From positions 343,799 to 407,798 of the forward strand of contig VSDK01001837.1 of assembly GCA_009767595.1 (NCBI GenBank): a DNA stretch of 64,000 nt, in the 5' to 3' direction. A program made the translations under genes and the position numbers. Under the pieces are notes generated by a model. That model was not told where the DNA came from and did no database searches. It was given only the letters and a program-made list of their open reading frames with translations. Below are positions 36,732-48,958 of the stretch, one piece after another (within the stretch, counting starts at the first letter, position 1; each line of letters begins with the position of its first letter). This DNA is from Symbiodinium kawagutii. Lineage: Eukaryota; Sar; Dinophyceae; Suessiales; Symbiodiniaceae.

Positions 36732-37341
36732 TTGAGGCTAACGGGCTGTACGAGGTGCAGCACGCATGGCACAATTGATTTTTCATGTTGTGGTTTGCAA
36801 TTACATTTTTGGCCAGCACTGATGTCAGTCGGTTTGGTATTGAATGCAACTAAAATAGTTGTATTAACCAACGAAGCGCAACCGCCAACGCACATTGTTC
36901 TGCGTGACGGTGAAGCAATCCAGGTTCTGCCACGGCATCGTGGTCACAAATGGTTGGGATGCATCCTTTCTGCTGAGGGGAGCCGCGGACAACATTTAGA
37001 TTTTCATTTTCACTTGCAAGCTGCCTCGCGGGCTTTCTTCGCTCACAAATCGGTACTTTGCAACAAGAAGGTGTCGCTCAAGCATCGCCTACGATATTTC
37101 CATGCAATGGTCACGCCAGTTGCTTGTTTTGGGTGTGGCCACAGAGCGATTCGCAATCGTGTGGCATGAGGTTCTCCATACTTGGAACGGACGGGTTGAT
37201 GTTCAAATACAACGTGCTGGCATCCCTATTTGGTCGCGGGTGTGCTTGACTAAAAAATTGGAAATTTGCAGGCCGTGTTGCAAAATTTCCTCCACAACGT
37301 TGGGCGAAACGCCTTTTTCTTTGGAACCCTGTGCCAATTGA
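36732..37341 (+). pseudogene. non-LTR retrotransposon RT fragment, inverted copy
   Basis: Plus-strand frame with SVGLVLNATKIVVLTNEAQ, then HKWLGCILSAEGSRGQHLD and FHFHLQAASRAFFAHK, followed in another frame by WHEVLHTWNGRVDVQIQRAG. It matches motif D onward of the minus-strand copy next to it. The palm motifs are missing and the frame breaks near 37169. Together the two copies form a degenerate inverted repeat around 36.6 kb. Confidence 0.75.
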
Positions 37342-37583
37342 ACGTGCTCGTTTGGGTCGACCAACCGCATCTTGGTCAACTCAATTGGAACAATTTTGTC
37401 GCCACAAACAACTCGGGTACTGGCACGGTTTGGCGGCAGACGAGGGGGTTTGGAATTTTTACATGGAAAATTTCATTCATTTTTGTGGAAGTGACATTTA
37501 GGCAAGTGCCTCTGGTTATGTACATATGTCATTGCGAAATGCCTGTGCCCTGAATGGGTTGCCCCACAAGGGGGCGTGCAGGC

Positions 37584-37660
37584 CTGACTGACTGACTGAC
37601 TGACTGACTGACTGGCTGGCTGGCTGGCTGACTGACTGACTGACTGACTGACTGACTGAC
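37584..37660. repeat. (GACT)n microsatellite with internal (GGCT)n
   Basis: About 19 tetranucleotide units: a block of CTGA, four to five CTGG variants in the middle, then CTGA again. It generates artefactual VSQS-repeat frames on the minus strand. Confidence 0.95.
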
Positions 37661-38189
37661 TTTGATTCCTGGCATGGTTTGGAATTCCGCCTTCGTGTTG
37701 ACCACATGTGCATACAAAGCAAAGTCTGATGTTTTGCTGGCACCGGTTATGGTTTTTCAGAGAACATGCGCGCCCCAAAGCCCGGACACCACATTTTGGT
37801 GGCAGCAAATTTCGCTCCCAAATGCTATTTGTTGGAAAGACGTCCTTTCCGGATATCCTATTCCTTCTGGGAACAAATACTATGTCATAATGCGGTTGGC
37901 GGCGGACAAGTTGCCGAGAACGGGTCAACACAACCTAGGTTTGTCAGCGTTGACGCTCAAACGTCGCGCTGCCGAAGATCCTCAAGCAGCATGCTTAAAT
38001 CACGGACGCCGAAGACACCAACAACAAAAAATGCAACATTGAAAACATTGCCGGGGTTCACCGCCGATGGGCCTCAATGACGGAATGGAAATTTTTGAAA
38101 ATAATTTATGCATTCATTTTTCGATTCTTTTGGGCACAAATACCATAGCTGGCTGAACATGGTTTTTTTTCGGAAAGCTGCCTTGTTTG

Positions 38190-38200
38190 CTTGAGCCAAA
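38190..38200 (-). other. possible spliced-leader relic (11-nt match)
   Basis: On the minus strand the sequence TTTGGCTCAAG equals the last 11 nucleotides of the conserved dinoflagellate spliced leader as I know it (…TTTTGGCTCAAG). Upstream bases diverge. Relics of this kind mark genes that were re-inserted from trans-spliced mRNA. A chance match of this length is unlikely but not excluded, and no gene follows it. Confidence 0.3.
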
Positions 38201-38730
38201 TCAATTTTTTCATGTTGGACAAACTCATGGGAAACTTAAACATGTGTCGGTCATTGTTTTTCAGTCAAAAGTTGAGTTGGCCCCGCGTGCCCGGAGGCAG
38301 CCCCTTTGGGCGCAGGTGGCCGGGACACTGACATGTTTTCGCTCAAAAAAAAAACGTCCGTGGGATGCAGCAAATTTACGACCTTCAACATTTTTCCGCA
38401 TTACTATTAGCCCGTCACAGTTTTGCCTCACATTGCCCGCGCGTCCAGCGCCAATGCCTTCGGGAATGCAAGCGGGAAACCAAAAGCAAAAATCAAAATC
38501 GATGGTCGTAGCTTGGCGGTTCCGGACGGAAAAATTGTTCCTTTGGCAGCAACATGTGGTCTGCAACCAACAACATGTGGTCTGCAATCACCCTCAAAAA
38601 ACCGTGCGCGGTCGAACCCATACGGATGCACGAAGGAAAGGATCAGGAAAAAAATGCATAAACAAATCCTCAACAGCGGGCGGCACCTTGTTCACCTTGT
38701 TCTGCCTGCGTTGCTACGTACGAAACGAAA

Positions 38731-38787
38731 CAAAAACAAACAAACAAACAAACAAACAAACAAACAAACAAACAAACAAACAAACAA
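38731..38787. repeat. (CAAA)n microsatellite
   Basis: About 13 units of CAAA in a row. It produces an NKQT-repeat tail in plus-strand frames that should not be read as protein. Confidence 0.95.
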
Positions 38788-39817
38788 ATGAAACAAATAG
38801 AACGTAGCGGAAACAATCGAGCCGGAAAAAATATCATTGAGATAATTAATTGTTGTACGTGATTGCCCGCCAACGGTGCCTGAACTATCCTGAAAGGCGT
38901 GCAGCGATTAAAGGATCCCGTCCAATCATCTCATTTTCATGTGACACACGGAAAAGGGGGGACATCCAAAACCTTCTGCAACAAAAAAATGCAGGGACAC
39001 TCAACACAACGAAACGTCGTTAATTATCGAAATTCATTATTTGTTTTGGTGATTTTCACTGGGCACAATGATTTCAGCGTTTTGGTTTTGGTTTTCCCAG
39101 TTTTTGGATGTCGAAAAATTTTGAGACATGACTAATTTCGGATCACAACTAGCAAAGCTACGAGCATTCAACCATCAAATTTAATGTTTGCAACAGGTCT
39201 GAACGTATTTTCATACACTTTCCATTCTTTAAGGCCTGGTTTCGTTGACAAACTGTGTTTGGACAAGAGTCCTCTCTTTGATTTGAATGAATTTCATTCA
39301 ACAAGGCATTGTTCGCAGGTTTGGAAGAAAACAAATCAAACCAACAAAATCCAACAAGTCATATATCGATATGTATCGGACATCTTGTTGCAAAAAACCG
39401 TGCCTGACTGATGGCGAAACCAGCGAAACAACCATAGCAAATCGTGGCGCCACAGCCAAAATCACAACCGTTGAAACGCGAAGGTGTCAAGACTTGCTTA
39501 GAACCTCAGGCACGTTGCGCATTTAAAACAGGAGGAACATCTTTGTCAAAAATCGCCAATTGATCCGGAAACGCCTTCGTTTTTACGTTTGTCGGAAGAA
39601 ACGTGTTCCACACAGGCACTCCGAAACAAATTTCAGGAGTGTCTGCGTGGTATCTGAAAAAATAACCTGAATCAAAATGCGTACTGGAAAAATTGGAAGA
39701 ACATGGAAAAACAGGGGTCACAATCAAGAAAACGCAACATGGCGCTGTCCTGATGGAAACGTATTCAAAGAACATGGTCACAAAATGCCCCGGACTTGTT
39801 GTGTTGGGATTTGGAAG

Positions 39818-39935
39818 TGCAGCTAGGGTTATGACCATGGTAATAACATGTAATAAACTATGTAACTCAAGTAGTTTATAAACCCTGGAAACCATGGTAA
39901 GTGACCGCTTACTAGGTGGGTATGCCTTGGATGCT
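39818..39935. repeat. MITE-like element, family B, copy 2
   Basis: GTGCAGCTAGGGTTATGACC at the left and ATGGTAAGTGACCGCTTAC at the right match the corresponding internal segments of the element at 2058-2159. The outer 12-bp ends are degraded here (TTTGGAAGTGCA at the left, GGATGCTGCAC at the right). The middle is AT-rich with GTAATAAACTATG. Confidence 0.5.
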
Positions 39936-42114
39936 GCACATTTCAACATAATACCGCACACAGGTCACCCAGCAACTCCTGAAGAACATGTTCCTGAATG
40001 TTTGCACAATGTTTTCAAAAAAACAATCTGACGATTGGAAGATTTTCTTGCTGCGCGTCAAAACTGAGAGTCTCCAAATTTGATCTGAGAAAGTTTGCAA
40101 CTGGGAACCCTCCTGCGTCTTTGACAGCCGCGCGGGCAAACTGAATTCAAAAATGAATTCTTGTGGTTGCGACATTTTTTCGACAGCTCAGCCCCTTGGA
40201 CTCAATGTTTGATGCTTTGCAACCCTCGGCTTGAAGAAGGCCCTTGACATAGCGCGCGATAGCACGAAGCTTTGTTCAACGCAACGTTTTCTCATGGTGC
40301 GCCACATGTGTACTTGAAATTGATTGCGGAACTCTATCAAGAACACATTGCATTGGATGGATCAAGGGTGGCCAGCACTTTGCTTCTCAATGCGGACTGG
40401 AGCACGGCAACATCATGATTCCACCTGTCTGGAGGTTGAACGTCGATCGCAACAACATGGATTTGATGTTGACGGTCGGCTGACCATCATCCGATATGCG
40501 GACCTTTTGCAGACGATTTGGTCTTTCTTGTTGGAATTAACTTTTACGATAGTATTAAAACAATCCCAAGAATGCAAAAAGCAGCAAAACCAACCCATGG
40601 ACCACAGCACCACCCACAAATATTGCAGGTCGCTGCATGTTGGGGCTGTGGATGCTGTTGATTGAGCGGCCAAACCACAAGCCAACCAGCAAATTTATGA
40701 ATAGAGCAGTGGCTGCCTCAGGTTGTGCTGCCTCAACTTTCGAATTTTCTATTTGCAAAGGGGAGATAGACGAGGTTTCCAAATGTTTTTGGTTTCGCAA
40801 CTCGAAGGTAAGGATTCTTGTTCCAAATCGAGCTCTTCGAGTGCAGGATGGCGCTAGCACAAGCGTCAAGTAGTCAAATGACAGACTTTACCCAGCTCGA
40901 CACGACAACAAGTTCGGAAGGGTCAATTTCGACCAGACTGATTTTGCAGGGTATTGTAATATGTGACACCGTGCATTGCTTTTTGGCACTACGCCATCGC
41001 TCGCCCATTGAAAACCATTTCTGTGGCGCATTCTCGCTTGTCTGTAGTTTCAAATCAGCCCAAAGTTTATCATAAATAAAGAAAGGTGCCTAGTATTCAT
41101 GCAAAAAACGGTCGAAAACCAATCGCACCACAGAGATCAAGAGGTAGGAATCTTGATTCAACCCACGGTCGATATACTCGCCACTGATTCATTGCGAAAT
41201 GTGTTCGATGTTTTTCGAGAAGTGCCTCGGCTTAAGAATCATGAACAATTGGCACAAGGCTACGCGCTTGCAGTTTCGTTTGCTGGCGAACCACGGGTCC
41301 GGCATCAAAAAATCTGTGGGCATGAGTTTTGCGTCAGATTGCTGTCATCAAACCCACGAAACTCTCAGAAACCTGTGATGTTCTTGGTCAGGCTCAGCGA
41401 AACGACGATAATGCAAAGGTGAAAACTAATAGAATGACAAATGCGATGAACACCCAATTTTCAAATGATTCTTTCAACAAAATCTGTGCATAGACATCAA
41501 GACTGAATGTTGACAACTTTATCCCTGTCTCAGGATGATCTTAGGGTTCGGCCCTGGTTTTTATCGAGAAAAAAATTAGATTAATACCATGCCCCAACCC
41601 CAAAAATCAACAGGATATCCAAAGCGGTCTGACCCTAAGATTCAGAGCATGACCCCAATATTTTTGCTGAATGCTTGGGTATTTTTTACTTCACTGTTTT
41701 TTTTGGGTCTGTAGCCTCTGGTTTTTAGCCAGGCAGTACGGACGGGGATCAATTATGCATTGTTTCTAATCCTCTATGTGCATCTTTCCTTAGTTATAGA
41801 CATTGATCTTATTAGAGATGTCAGTCTGCTGGAAAAGTGTCACTAAATGGACCCACTTAGTGCTCTTCTGTTGTGCTGCCTTCTGCGCTCTGAGAACTGT
41901 CCCCACGTTCCTCGTGTTCTCAGCCTCTGTTTCCTGTTCTGCTCCTTGTGTTCGCTCTGCCCTTTCCGTGTTTGCTCGTATTCTTATGGTGCTTTCACGA
42001 GAACAAACATGCAAGTGCAAAACAAGAAAACTGATAGCCGCAGGAGCAATAAGCAACAACAGCATCAAAATCAGTGCCAACATGTGCCAACAAAACCAAA
42101 ACATGAGCTTCAAC

Positions 42115-42232
42115 TATAACAACAACGACGACGACAACAACGACAACGACAACAACAACGACAACGACAGCAACGACGACAACAACGACGACAACAACGA
42201 CGACAACATCAACATCAAGAACAACAACAACA
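42115..42232. repeat. (AAC)n/(GAC)n trinucleotide tract
   Basis: An interrupted trinucleotide run of AAC, GAC and GAT units. In the plus frame it gives an Asn/Asp-rich tail after 41803, which is most likely not translated. It begins right after a poly-CAA segment. Confidence 0.9.
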
Positions 42233-42300
42233 AAAAAAACTACAGTTTATCTCATAAAATGTGGTTAGGTATCATCTTCCACTATAACCAATATATGTAA

Positions 42301-44340
42301 CCCCCTACACAAAATATTTCAAACCACAAACTCGAGTTACCATTTTCAAGAACAAAGCAATCATACCGAGCGCACCAAAAAAAGAAGAGCAGCGACACTG
42401 AGAATTTGCGGTCAGCGGTGGCTTCAACGTTGGTTGATGGGGACTGTCTATCTTTGGTGGTTGAGTTTTGGTTATGGTTATTTGATCGTAAGTTTATGGT
42501 TATGACATGGTCCATTTCACCGATGCTGCGATGTCAGCGGCTTCTCCTGTATACCAAGCATTCACTTCTGCCTCCCCTTTTGTTGACCGCTGCCATTTCA
42601 CTCCATGATTTCTGTAGTTCCTCAGCATGTGCCGCTTTGTCATATCCATGTGCAGTACTTTCGAAGAAGGTGGCACTCCCAGGCAGTGTCAATGGCCAGG
42701 TGGATATGATGCGCTCAAATCTAGGGCTCTCAATGACTTGGGGATCTCAATCTCTCCACAATGAGTCGTCGATTTCGCAACTGGGACGTCACGTTTTCGT
42801 TCTGTGGGTGGTCCAAGTGGGAAACCCGTCGCGCCATTTCCGAAGGCTGGGTTCATCAGTTAGTTGATGGTTGGATGCCAACCAATTTTAAAGGCTATTT
42901 TGATTTTATGTAGTCTATCCACCAACCATCCCAAATATTGGGAAAACTAAAACATGTCCACCAAGCATGTAGTTTCTGTTTGACTTTTTTCTGCTCAGCG
43001 GATACTCCTGACCATGCTGCTACAGGGAGCAACGAATTCTGCTCCTGAGACCGTGGCAGTTTTCTGCGGCTCAGAAGGAGAGAAGCCGCGACCGTCCCTT
43101 TGAGAGGCCGCAGGCCGCTAAGTGGTTGCCTCAGCCAAGCCAGGAAAAAGTGGGAAAATTTCAACCAAGGATGGTTGATGAAGCTGACTAATGATGGTCA
43201 ATGACTGACTTTATTTGATGAATTATGATCATACTTGAGAACTTTTTGATGATTCATTGATGATGGTTGATACGGGTTCATAGTGGTCCATCGCATGCTG
43301 AGAGTGAATTATTGGACAACCAAATCTGATGGGTCAATGGTCATCTGGATATGGATTTTTGTACAGCCTCCCAACAGGCATGAGAATGTATTGTGGCTCA
43401 CAAAACCTGCAGGTAGCATCCGAGCGGTGTCATTTCCTACCAGGAATCTCCGTCTGGTCGGCCAAAAGATGCACTAGTTGGCTCAAGTACTCAAGTCCAT
43501 GGCTGCCTGGTTTCAGAAAATAATGTATGTTGATTGGGTCCCTCCGGCTACCCCTCCAAAAAAATTGTGACGTCACATGTGTTTCAATGATCTATAAAAC
43601 AGCACAGGCACAACATGCCATTCTGTAGTAAGGCCTTCTTGCATTTCAGGCATCGAGATCAGCACATACGGTAATCAAGCGATGAGAAAATCATACTGCA
43701 TGGAACCTGCAGCAGTTGCAGTGTCTCTAGATCATTATATGCCAAGCCCTGAGTAAAGCCAAATCACCCAACGCCATCCTTGTTCCAATCTGACCGGGCC
43801 CCAAACATTATCATTGACCAGCAGCGACATCCAGATTGCCTCTCGAAGCAAGAGGCTATTGTGGGAGCAGCATGTGAAGGAAACTGTGTAACCTGCTCTG
43901 CTGATGTTGCCCTTCTAGTTTGATCTGACAATGGAAAACCCCAGCATCTTTTTTAGATTTGAGTTCCCTATTGACAATGGTGTATTTAATAACGCTAACA
44001 TATTCTTCTACGACCAAAGGCAACTTTAACAATTATAAGGTATTGAACGATATTGAACGTTGATTAGCATTTGGTTCGGCCATTCCCGGTAGCTCCTGGC
44101 CTCGCTCCCCCATAAAGGCATACCCCTGTCCAAGCTCATCGCTCCGTCCTAACCAACAGCCAGTGAATGACGTGGAGCCCGTCAAAACTTGGACAGAGAG
44201 TCGCGAGTTGCCTGAACCCAAGAGGGTGTTGGGGAGGTCCTTACCAGCTGACCAGTCAAACCATGACGCTGCTGCATGGCATCATCGTTGCTTTTACCGT
44301 TCCAACAAGCACCTTCCTGGATGCCTTGAAAGCCAACACT
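42301..44340. other. no gene recognised; a few GC-richer islands
   Basis: GC-richer islands at about 42690-42860, 42990-43140 and 44060-44240 are open on one or both strands (for example minus VQVLTGSTSFTGCWLG at 44190) and could be exons of an unknown host gene, but I could not define frames or splice pairs. Otherwise AT-rich intron-like sequence. Confidence 0.35.
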
Positions 44341-44342
44341 GT

Positions 44343-44405
44343 CACCAACTAGTTGGTGGTTGAACCACCGAAAGAATAAGAGTTAATCCACCAACTAGTT
44401 GGTGG
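44343..44405. repeat. duplicated palindrome CACCAACTAGTTGGTG
   Basis: Two copies of a perfect palindrome (16 bp at 44343-44358, 18 bp at 44388-44405) separated by 29 bp, each followed by GTT and AACCA-like sequence. Hairpin or cruciform potential is clear; origin unknown. Confidence 0.85.
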
Positions 44406-44642
44406 TTCAACCATTAACGAGCCAACTATTGGTTGAATCCACCAAGCATCCCAGCGATTGGGGAAAATAGAAATGCTTCAAACATCTTCAAGTTAGCGTT
44501 CACCAGTTCTGGAACTCCGTATGTGGACTACCCAGTGGTGTACCTAGGGTCCCAGGACAAAAAACATCTCCAACTTCGCGCTGCATGGCAGCTGCTTGTG
44601 CTGGGTGCCGGGGAAGGATGCCTTGGTTTGAGCTTCTCACAG

Positions 44643-44742
44643 CCCTATACTTCCAGTCACCATCACAGTAGCTAACCAGCTGGTTTCTACCATTGTTGTT
44701 TGGGGTTGGTTGCTTACTCTAATGGTAATTTGATGGGTAGGG
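44643..44742. repeat. MITE-like element, family A, copy 2
   Basis: Left end CCCTATACTTCCAGTCACCA and right end AATGGTAATTTGATGGGTAGGG are inverted repeats of each other and match the copy at 9997-10102, as does the internal TGTTTGGGGTTGGTTGCTTA. About 100 bp, no coding capacity. Confidence 0.7.
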
Positions 44743-46340
44743 CATTGTTGATCAGCAGTTGAAACCAACCAGCGAAGAAATGCTTCACTTGTTGTGCACT
44801 TGGTGATCATGTCGATCTTGATCGCCAACAATGTTCGATTGAACATAATTTTGAATCTAACCCTATATTAGTGAGAGTTCACGTAGGCCGAACGATCAAA
44901 ACTCGAATCATATCAGCTGGTTGGCAAACAAGCACCAAAATGAATAACCACCAGCCAGTCATTTCCTCAGGTTTAACAATGCACCAGCTGCCCTTGGATA
45001 AGCCTGTGGAGCATTGCCAAATCGCCTGCTCAGTTACTCCCTAGAAATCTCCGCTCTTTCAATAACATTGATTGCAAATAAAGGCAAGAAATGACATATA
45101 GCTATAAAAGTCATGTTAAACATATGTAGGTAACATGTCTCTAGATCCTTTGAGGGCACACGTATGTGATATTGCATACCTGCTTGATTCGTCCATTTTC
45201 TTGAAGAGCTTTCCTATCATGAACATGGACAACAAATAAACTGACATGCCACCACTGCTTCCTCGATTTGATCGCTCTGCAGTGGCAATCTTGCATGTAG
45301 CCAACGAAGCACACAATAGGGTCAGCTTACAACCATACAGGGTTGCTTGCATGTGTAGTTGTGTCCTGGTTATGTGGTTATAACCACGCAACCAGATCAC
45401 AAGTCATGTTGAGTCAGAAACAGTTCCTTTTTCTTGGCTAATCTTGAAACATACCAATGCTTGAAATTTAACCATATGGTCCAATATTCACGAGAGCATA
45501 TATCAATCACTCCCAAACCCATATTAGTTCACCAAATAACCAGGATGACCATTGATATGTTGGTGAATGACAATTATTATAATATCACTGACAACAAAGG
45601 TTTCACCCAAATATCAAAAACGACCATCTTCATTGTTCAGTGATGAAACCTTTGTTTTCTCAACAGTTGGACCAAGCCCAACCCGTGATTTCCGAGGCCC
45701 AGCCTTTAGCTGATACCGCTCCTGGCGATTGCGGAGTGCAAACTTCTCACATAAAAAGATCTGTCCCTTGATAACAGGCATGATGCCAGCAAAAAAGATT
45801 CCTGCAGCTATGTTGTTAGTTAGTTGATGATTAATCTTACTTAATATCTATCTGTGGATATATGTAAATAAATACATATGTATAATATATATGATGAATA
45901 CAATTCCAAGCAATTTCCTTTCTTGTGTGTGTTGTTGAGGATGATATGTTTTACACTAGTACTACGATACAGCAATCGTACTATTACAACACATGTCAGG
46001 ATGATTGATCACAGGACGACGCATATCTTCAATGAATCATGATCTATTGACATCTATCGTATTATCCAACCATGCAACCAAGAATAACTACGAATCAAAC
46101 GAACATTGCAAAAGAAGAAATAAGTCCGTGTTTATATCAATATGTAGCGGTTTGAATGCAAATAAAACATGTATACATATGTACATATGTTTGTTCGAAT
46201 GCAAACACATGTATATGTATATTATATACGCGCAATTCCCACCCTTTGCCCTGAAACTTAAACATTCTACCACATTATAACATTCTTCAACTTGCAGAAG
46301 TTACGAAAACGTTGGCTATACGCAGCGATTTGTGCTTTAG
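44743..46340. other. AT-rich non-coding stretch
   Basis: No coding signal. Contains scattered TATATA and ACATATGTA-type sequence (46150-46230). Confidence 0.45.
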
Positions 46341-46346
46341 GACTTT

Positions 46347-46381
46347 GTGGTTTAGAGTTTATGGTTTTAGGGTTTAGGGTG
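46347..46381. repeat. short telomere-like (TTTAGGG) tract
   Basis: The sequence GGTTTTAGGGTTTAGGGTGG contains two adjacent TTTAGGG units, the telomere repeat type known in plants and dinoflagellates, next to degenerate GTTTATGG units. A larger tract of the same kind lies at 47515. Confidence 0.6.
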
Positions 46382-46619
46382 GCAATTGCCCGTATACATA
46401 CATCTGCCAATGCAAGCATGAAAACATCTGTACATACTTATTCAAATATGTATGCATTGACTATCTATGTATATGTATATATACACATCTGCCTATATAT
46501 AAATAATCGCCACCAAATAGAAATCAATAGAAGTACCAATATATCAATCGCCACCAATAGATGTACCAATAGAAATCAATCGCCACCAAATCACCCCCGC
46601 ACCACTGCCGTCTTTCCAT

Positions 46620-46760
46620 CTCCCGTCCGCTCCACGCATCCTGACAGAGGTGCAGCGCTGCACATCGTGGCGGTACGGGAAAGCATCAGCTCGCCCTGCC
46701 AGGCCTGCAGCAACATGGAACCAGCCCCGTCGTACGAAGCGCTGCAGATTCGGATCCTCA
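46620..46760. CDS. possible exon, strand unclear
   Basis: A GC-rich island of about 140 bp in AT-rich surroundings. The plus strand reads RGAALHIVAVRESISSPCQA; the minus strand reads ASYDGAGSMLLQAWQGELM. The plus frame has an ankyrin-like ALHIVAV. No convincing acceptor/donor pair was found. Confidence 0.25.
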
Positions 46761-46789
46761 CATAGACATAGATAGATCTTTATGATAAC

Positions 46790-47459
46790 TTAGTTATATA
46801 ATATAGGTATATATATATATATGTGATTTCAAAAAAACTATATATATATACATACATGTAGATATCTGAGCATAAACATACATACAAGTATATTTATACA
46901 CTGCATTATGCTGTATATCTATCTCTTTATATATCTTCACGCATGTGCAAATATTTGTATATCATCATTATATCGGAATATTACCTTCGGTTCAAGAAAA
47001 CAAACATACTTGTATACATGCCATTATAATTACTTGAGTATGGCACGATTCCAGAGTTATGATGTGTTTGTTTGTGTGCGTACTTGTGCGCATCTGTTCA
47101 TTTGCGCAAATGTGTTACAAGTACCAACAGGGATGTTTATAGAACTTAATTAACGTTTCTCAAAATATGGAACAGCAAAATCGGTTGGGTCTATTACTAC
47201 AAATGATCAATATTGGATGATTTGGGGGTACTGGTACCCTAAATCACGCACAACATACATCGACAATGCAGTCTAAGGCCATAGCCCAACAAAAATTCAG
47301 TGCAATCTGCGCCTTCCTGCCCGCGTGGATAATGGAGAACTTGTGAGATAATGATTCGCTACTAAATGGGTATCCATGAGCAATGGATGTATACTTAATC
47401 CAGAGCTGTAAATGAAATATAATATGTATCATGTGCCTGCGTGTGGGTGATTGTAAATA
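46790..47459. other. AT-rich non-coding stretch with TA tracts
   Basis: Contains (TA)n tracts at 46808-46850 and no coding signal. The right part leads into the long hairpin at 47460. Confidence 0.45.
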
Positions 47460-47513
47460 TACGCGCAAACCCCCCAGTTCGCCCACCCGGGCGAACGAGG
47501 GGGTTTGCGCGTA
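47460..47513. repeat. 23-bp-stem hairpin beside a telomere-like tract
   Basis: Outer arms TACGCGCAAACCCCC and GGGGGTTTGCGCGTA pair perfectly over 15 bp; after a 2x2 internal loop, GTTCGCCC and GGGCGAAC pair over 8 bp around an ACCC loop. The strength and GC content are exceptional for this AT-rich stretch. Confidence 0.9.
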
Positions 47514-47514
47514 A

Positions 47515-47697
47515 TAGTTTATGGTTTACAGTTTTAGGGTTTTAGGGCTTATGGTTTTAGGGTTTTAGGGTTTATTGTTTCAAGGTTTTATCGTTTTTCT
47601 CAAAGGTTTTTAGGTTTTTGGCTTTACGGTTTAGTTTTTTAGGGTTTATGGTTTAGGGTTTTAGGGTTTATGGCTTTAGGGTTTTAGGGTTGTATGT
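47515..47697. repeat. interstitial telomere-like repeat tract
   Basis: About 180 bp built of TTTTAGGG and TTTAGGG units mixed with decayed forms (GTTTATGG, GTTTTTAGG). TTTAGGG is the telomere unit of plants and of studied dinoflagellates. The tract begins two bases after the hairpin. It may be a relic of a healed break, a telomere fusion or retrotransposition of telomeric repeats. Confidence 0.8.
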
Positions 47698-48589
47698 CTC
47701 CAGAATGCAAGCAAAACACAGGTCAAGGACCTGCGCGCGCCGTCAAGATACGCTTCATGTCACACATGTGCATTTTGTCCCGTAAAAAACAATGTTTTTT
47801 GACGTTACAAGACGCTGACGACAGAGGCGCGGGCAAACTCGGGGAGTTCGCTGTAAATATACAATGAAGTGATCATTATTGATTTTTATGATTTTTATGG
47901 TTTTGATTTGATTATGAATATAATATGTATATTGATGGGTGATATACATGTTTTATTGATTTTATTTCACTGAGTTTCAAGTCAAGCCATCCAGTTGTCA
48001 GGGACCTAGTAGATTGGAGATTGATAACTGGACTGGCGCAGTGCCAAGGGAGCATTAAGTATGAGCAAACAACCAACAATGGCAAGCATATTCATACCTC
48101 TGGAACCTGGGACATGTAAATTAATAAGGATGCATACCCGCATGCAACGCTCCAAAGCTTGAGTGATGTAGCCAATGAGATCATCAAAATATGGGATTGT
48201 CATAGGGTATGCCCGACCATACCCGACCAAGCAATCATTGAAATTCAGGCAACACGGCCCTAAAGGGGGCCAAGCTTCCCAAGCAAACAGAACAAATGGA
48301 AACACATGGTACCATCTCTGGGACAAGCCAAGCAAGTGTCAACTCCACATCGGAAATGCAATGATTCACCTAGGGAAATACTCCGTGGCAGTCCCGGGAG
48401 TTTCACTTGCACGACCTTCATACACGCCAGTAAAGCAGCTATCTCCTGGCCAAAGCTGGACGTATTTCTGCTGTGCTGCATAGGAGTGACGATGATGGTG
48501 GTCATTGTGGGTGGTTAGATAAAGGACCCAAACATAGGTGAATAGGAGTGACTGCCAGCAATGATAGGGATATGGTCAACAACCATAGA

Positions 48590-48625
<36 letters not shown>

Positions 48626-48776
48626 ATACTCATGTTGGCAGGAATTCAAAGCATGAAATGCAACATCCAAATCTCCTGTCTACCTTTGGATATTCACCCA
48701 TCCTCGGACGAATGGTGGTAACCCCGATCCCGAAATAGATGCTAAGTTGATAGGGACCTGTGTGGACCACCAACTA
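47698..48776. other. non-coding stretch left of the transposon
   Basis: No exon recognised. A (GAT)n microsatellite occupies 48590-48624. The last two bases (48775-48776) are the TA that flanks the transposon. Confidence 0.5.
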
Positions 48777-48958
48777 CAAGGTGGACCCCTCAAGTTATAA
48801 GTGATGTTATAAGTTGTGCAACATATGTTATAACTAGGGGTAACATAATTTATAAATTTCGTAACTTCATGTGAAGATGTAACCAAGTTATCGCTTTATA
48901 ACATAAGTTATAACTTTCGGTTGAAAAAAGTTATGAAAGTTAGCAAAGTTAACGTTGT
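48777..48958. repeat. left terminal and subterminal repeats of the transposon
   Basis: After the terminal CAAGGTGGACCCCT, at least eight GTTATAA/TTATAAC-type motifs follow, in both orientations, ending with GAAAGTTAGCAAAGTTAACG. The right end carries the mirror arrangement including AACTAACTTTGTTAACTTAG. In CACTA elements such subterminal motifs bind an element-encoded protein that prepares the ends for excision. Confidence 0.8.

Larger units (their letters stand above)
37661..41800. other. no gene recognised; repeat-rich DNA
   Basis: Open frames of 100-206 codons occur (for example 38187-38807 plus, 39506-39961 minus) but have no recognisable domain, overlap on both strands and include simple-sequence tails. 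The region contains an (AAAC)n tract, a MITE-B copy and a short match to the end of the dinoflagellate spliced leader at 38190-38200. Confidence 0.4.

Noticed and set aside
37516..37743. VSQS-repeat protein on the minus strand
   Set aside because: Translation of the (GACT)n microsatellite.
38187..38807. 206-codon plus-strand frame ending in an NKQT repeat
   Set aside because: Tail is the (CAAA)n microsatellite and the upstream part lacks domain, splice context or codon pattern.
41803..42300. 165-codon plus-strand frame with Asn/Asp-rich tail
   Set aside because: Tail is an AAC/GAC microsatellite; no splice or domain support for the rest.
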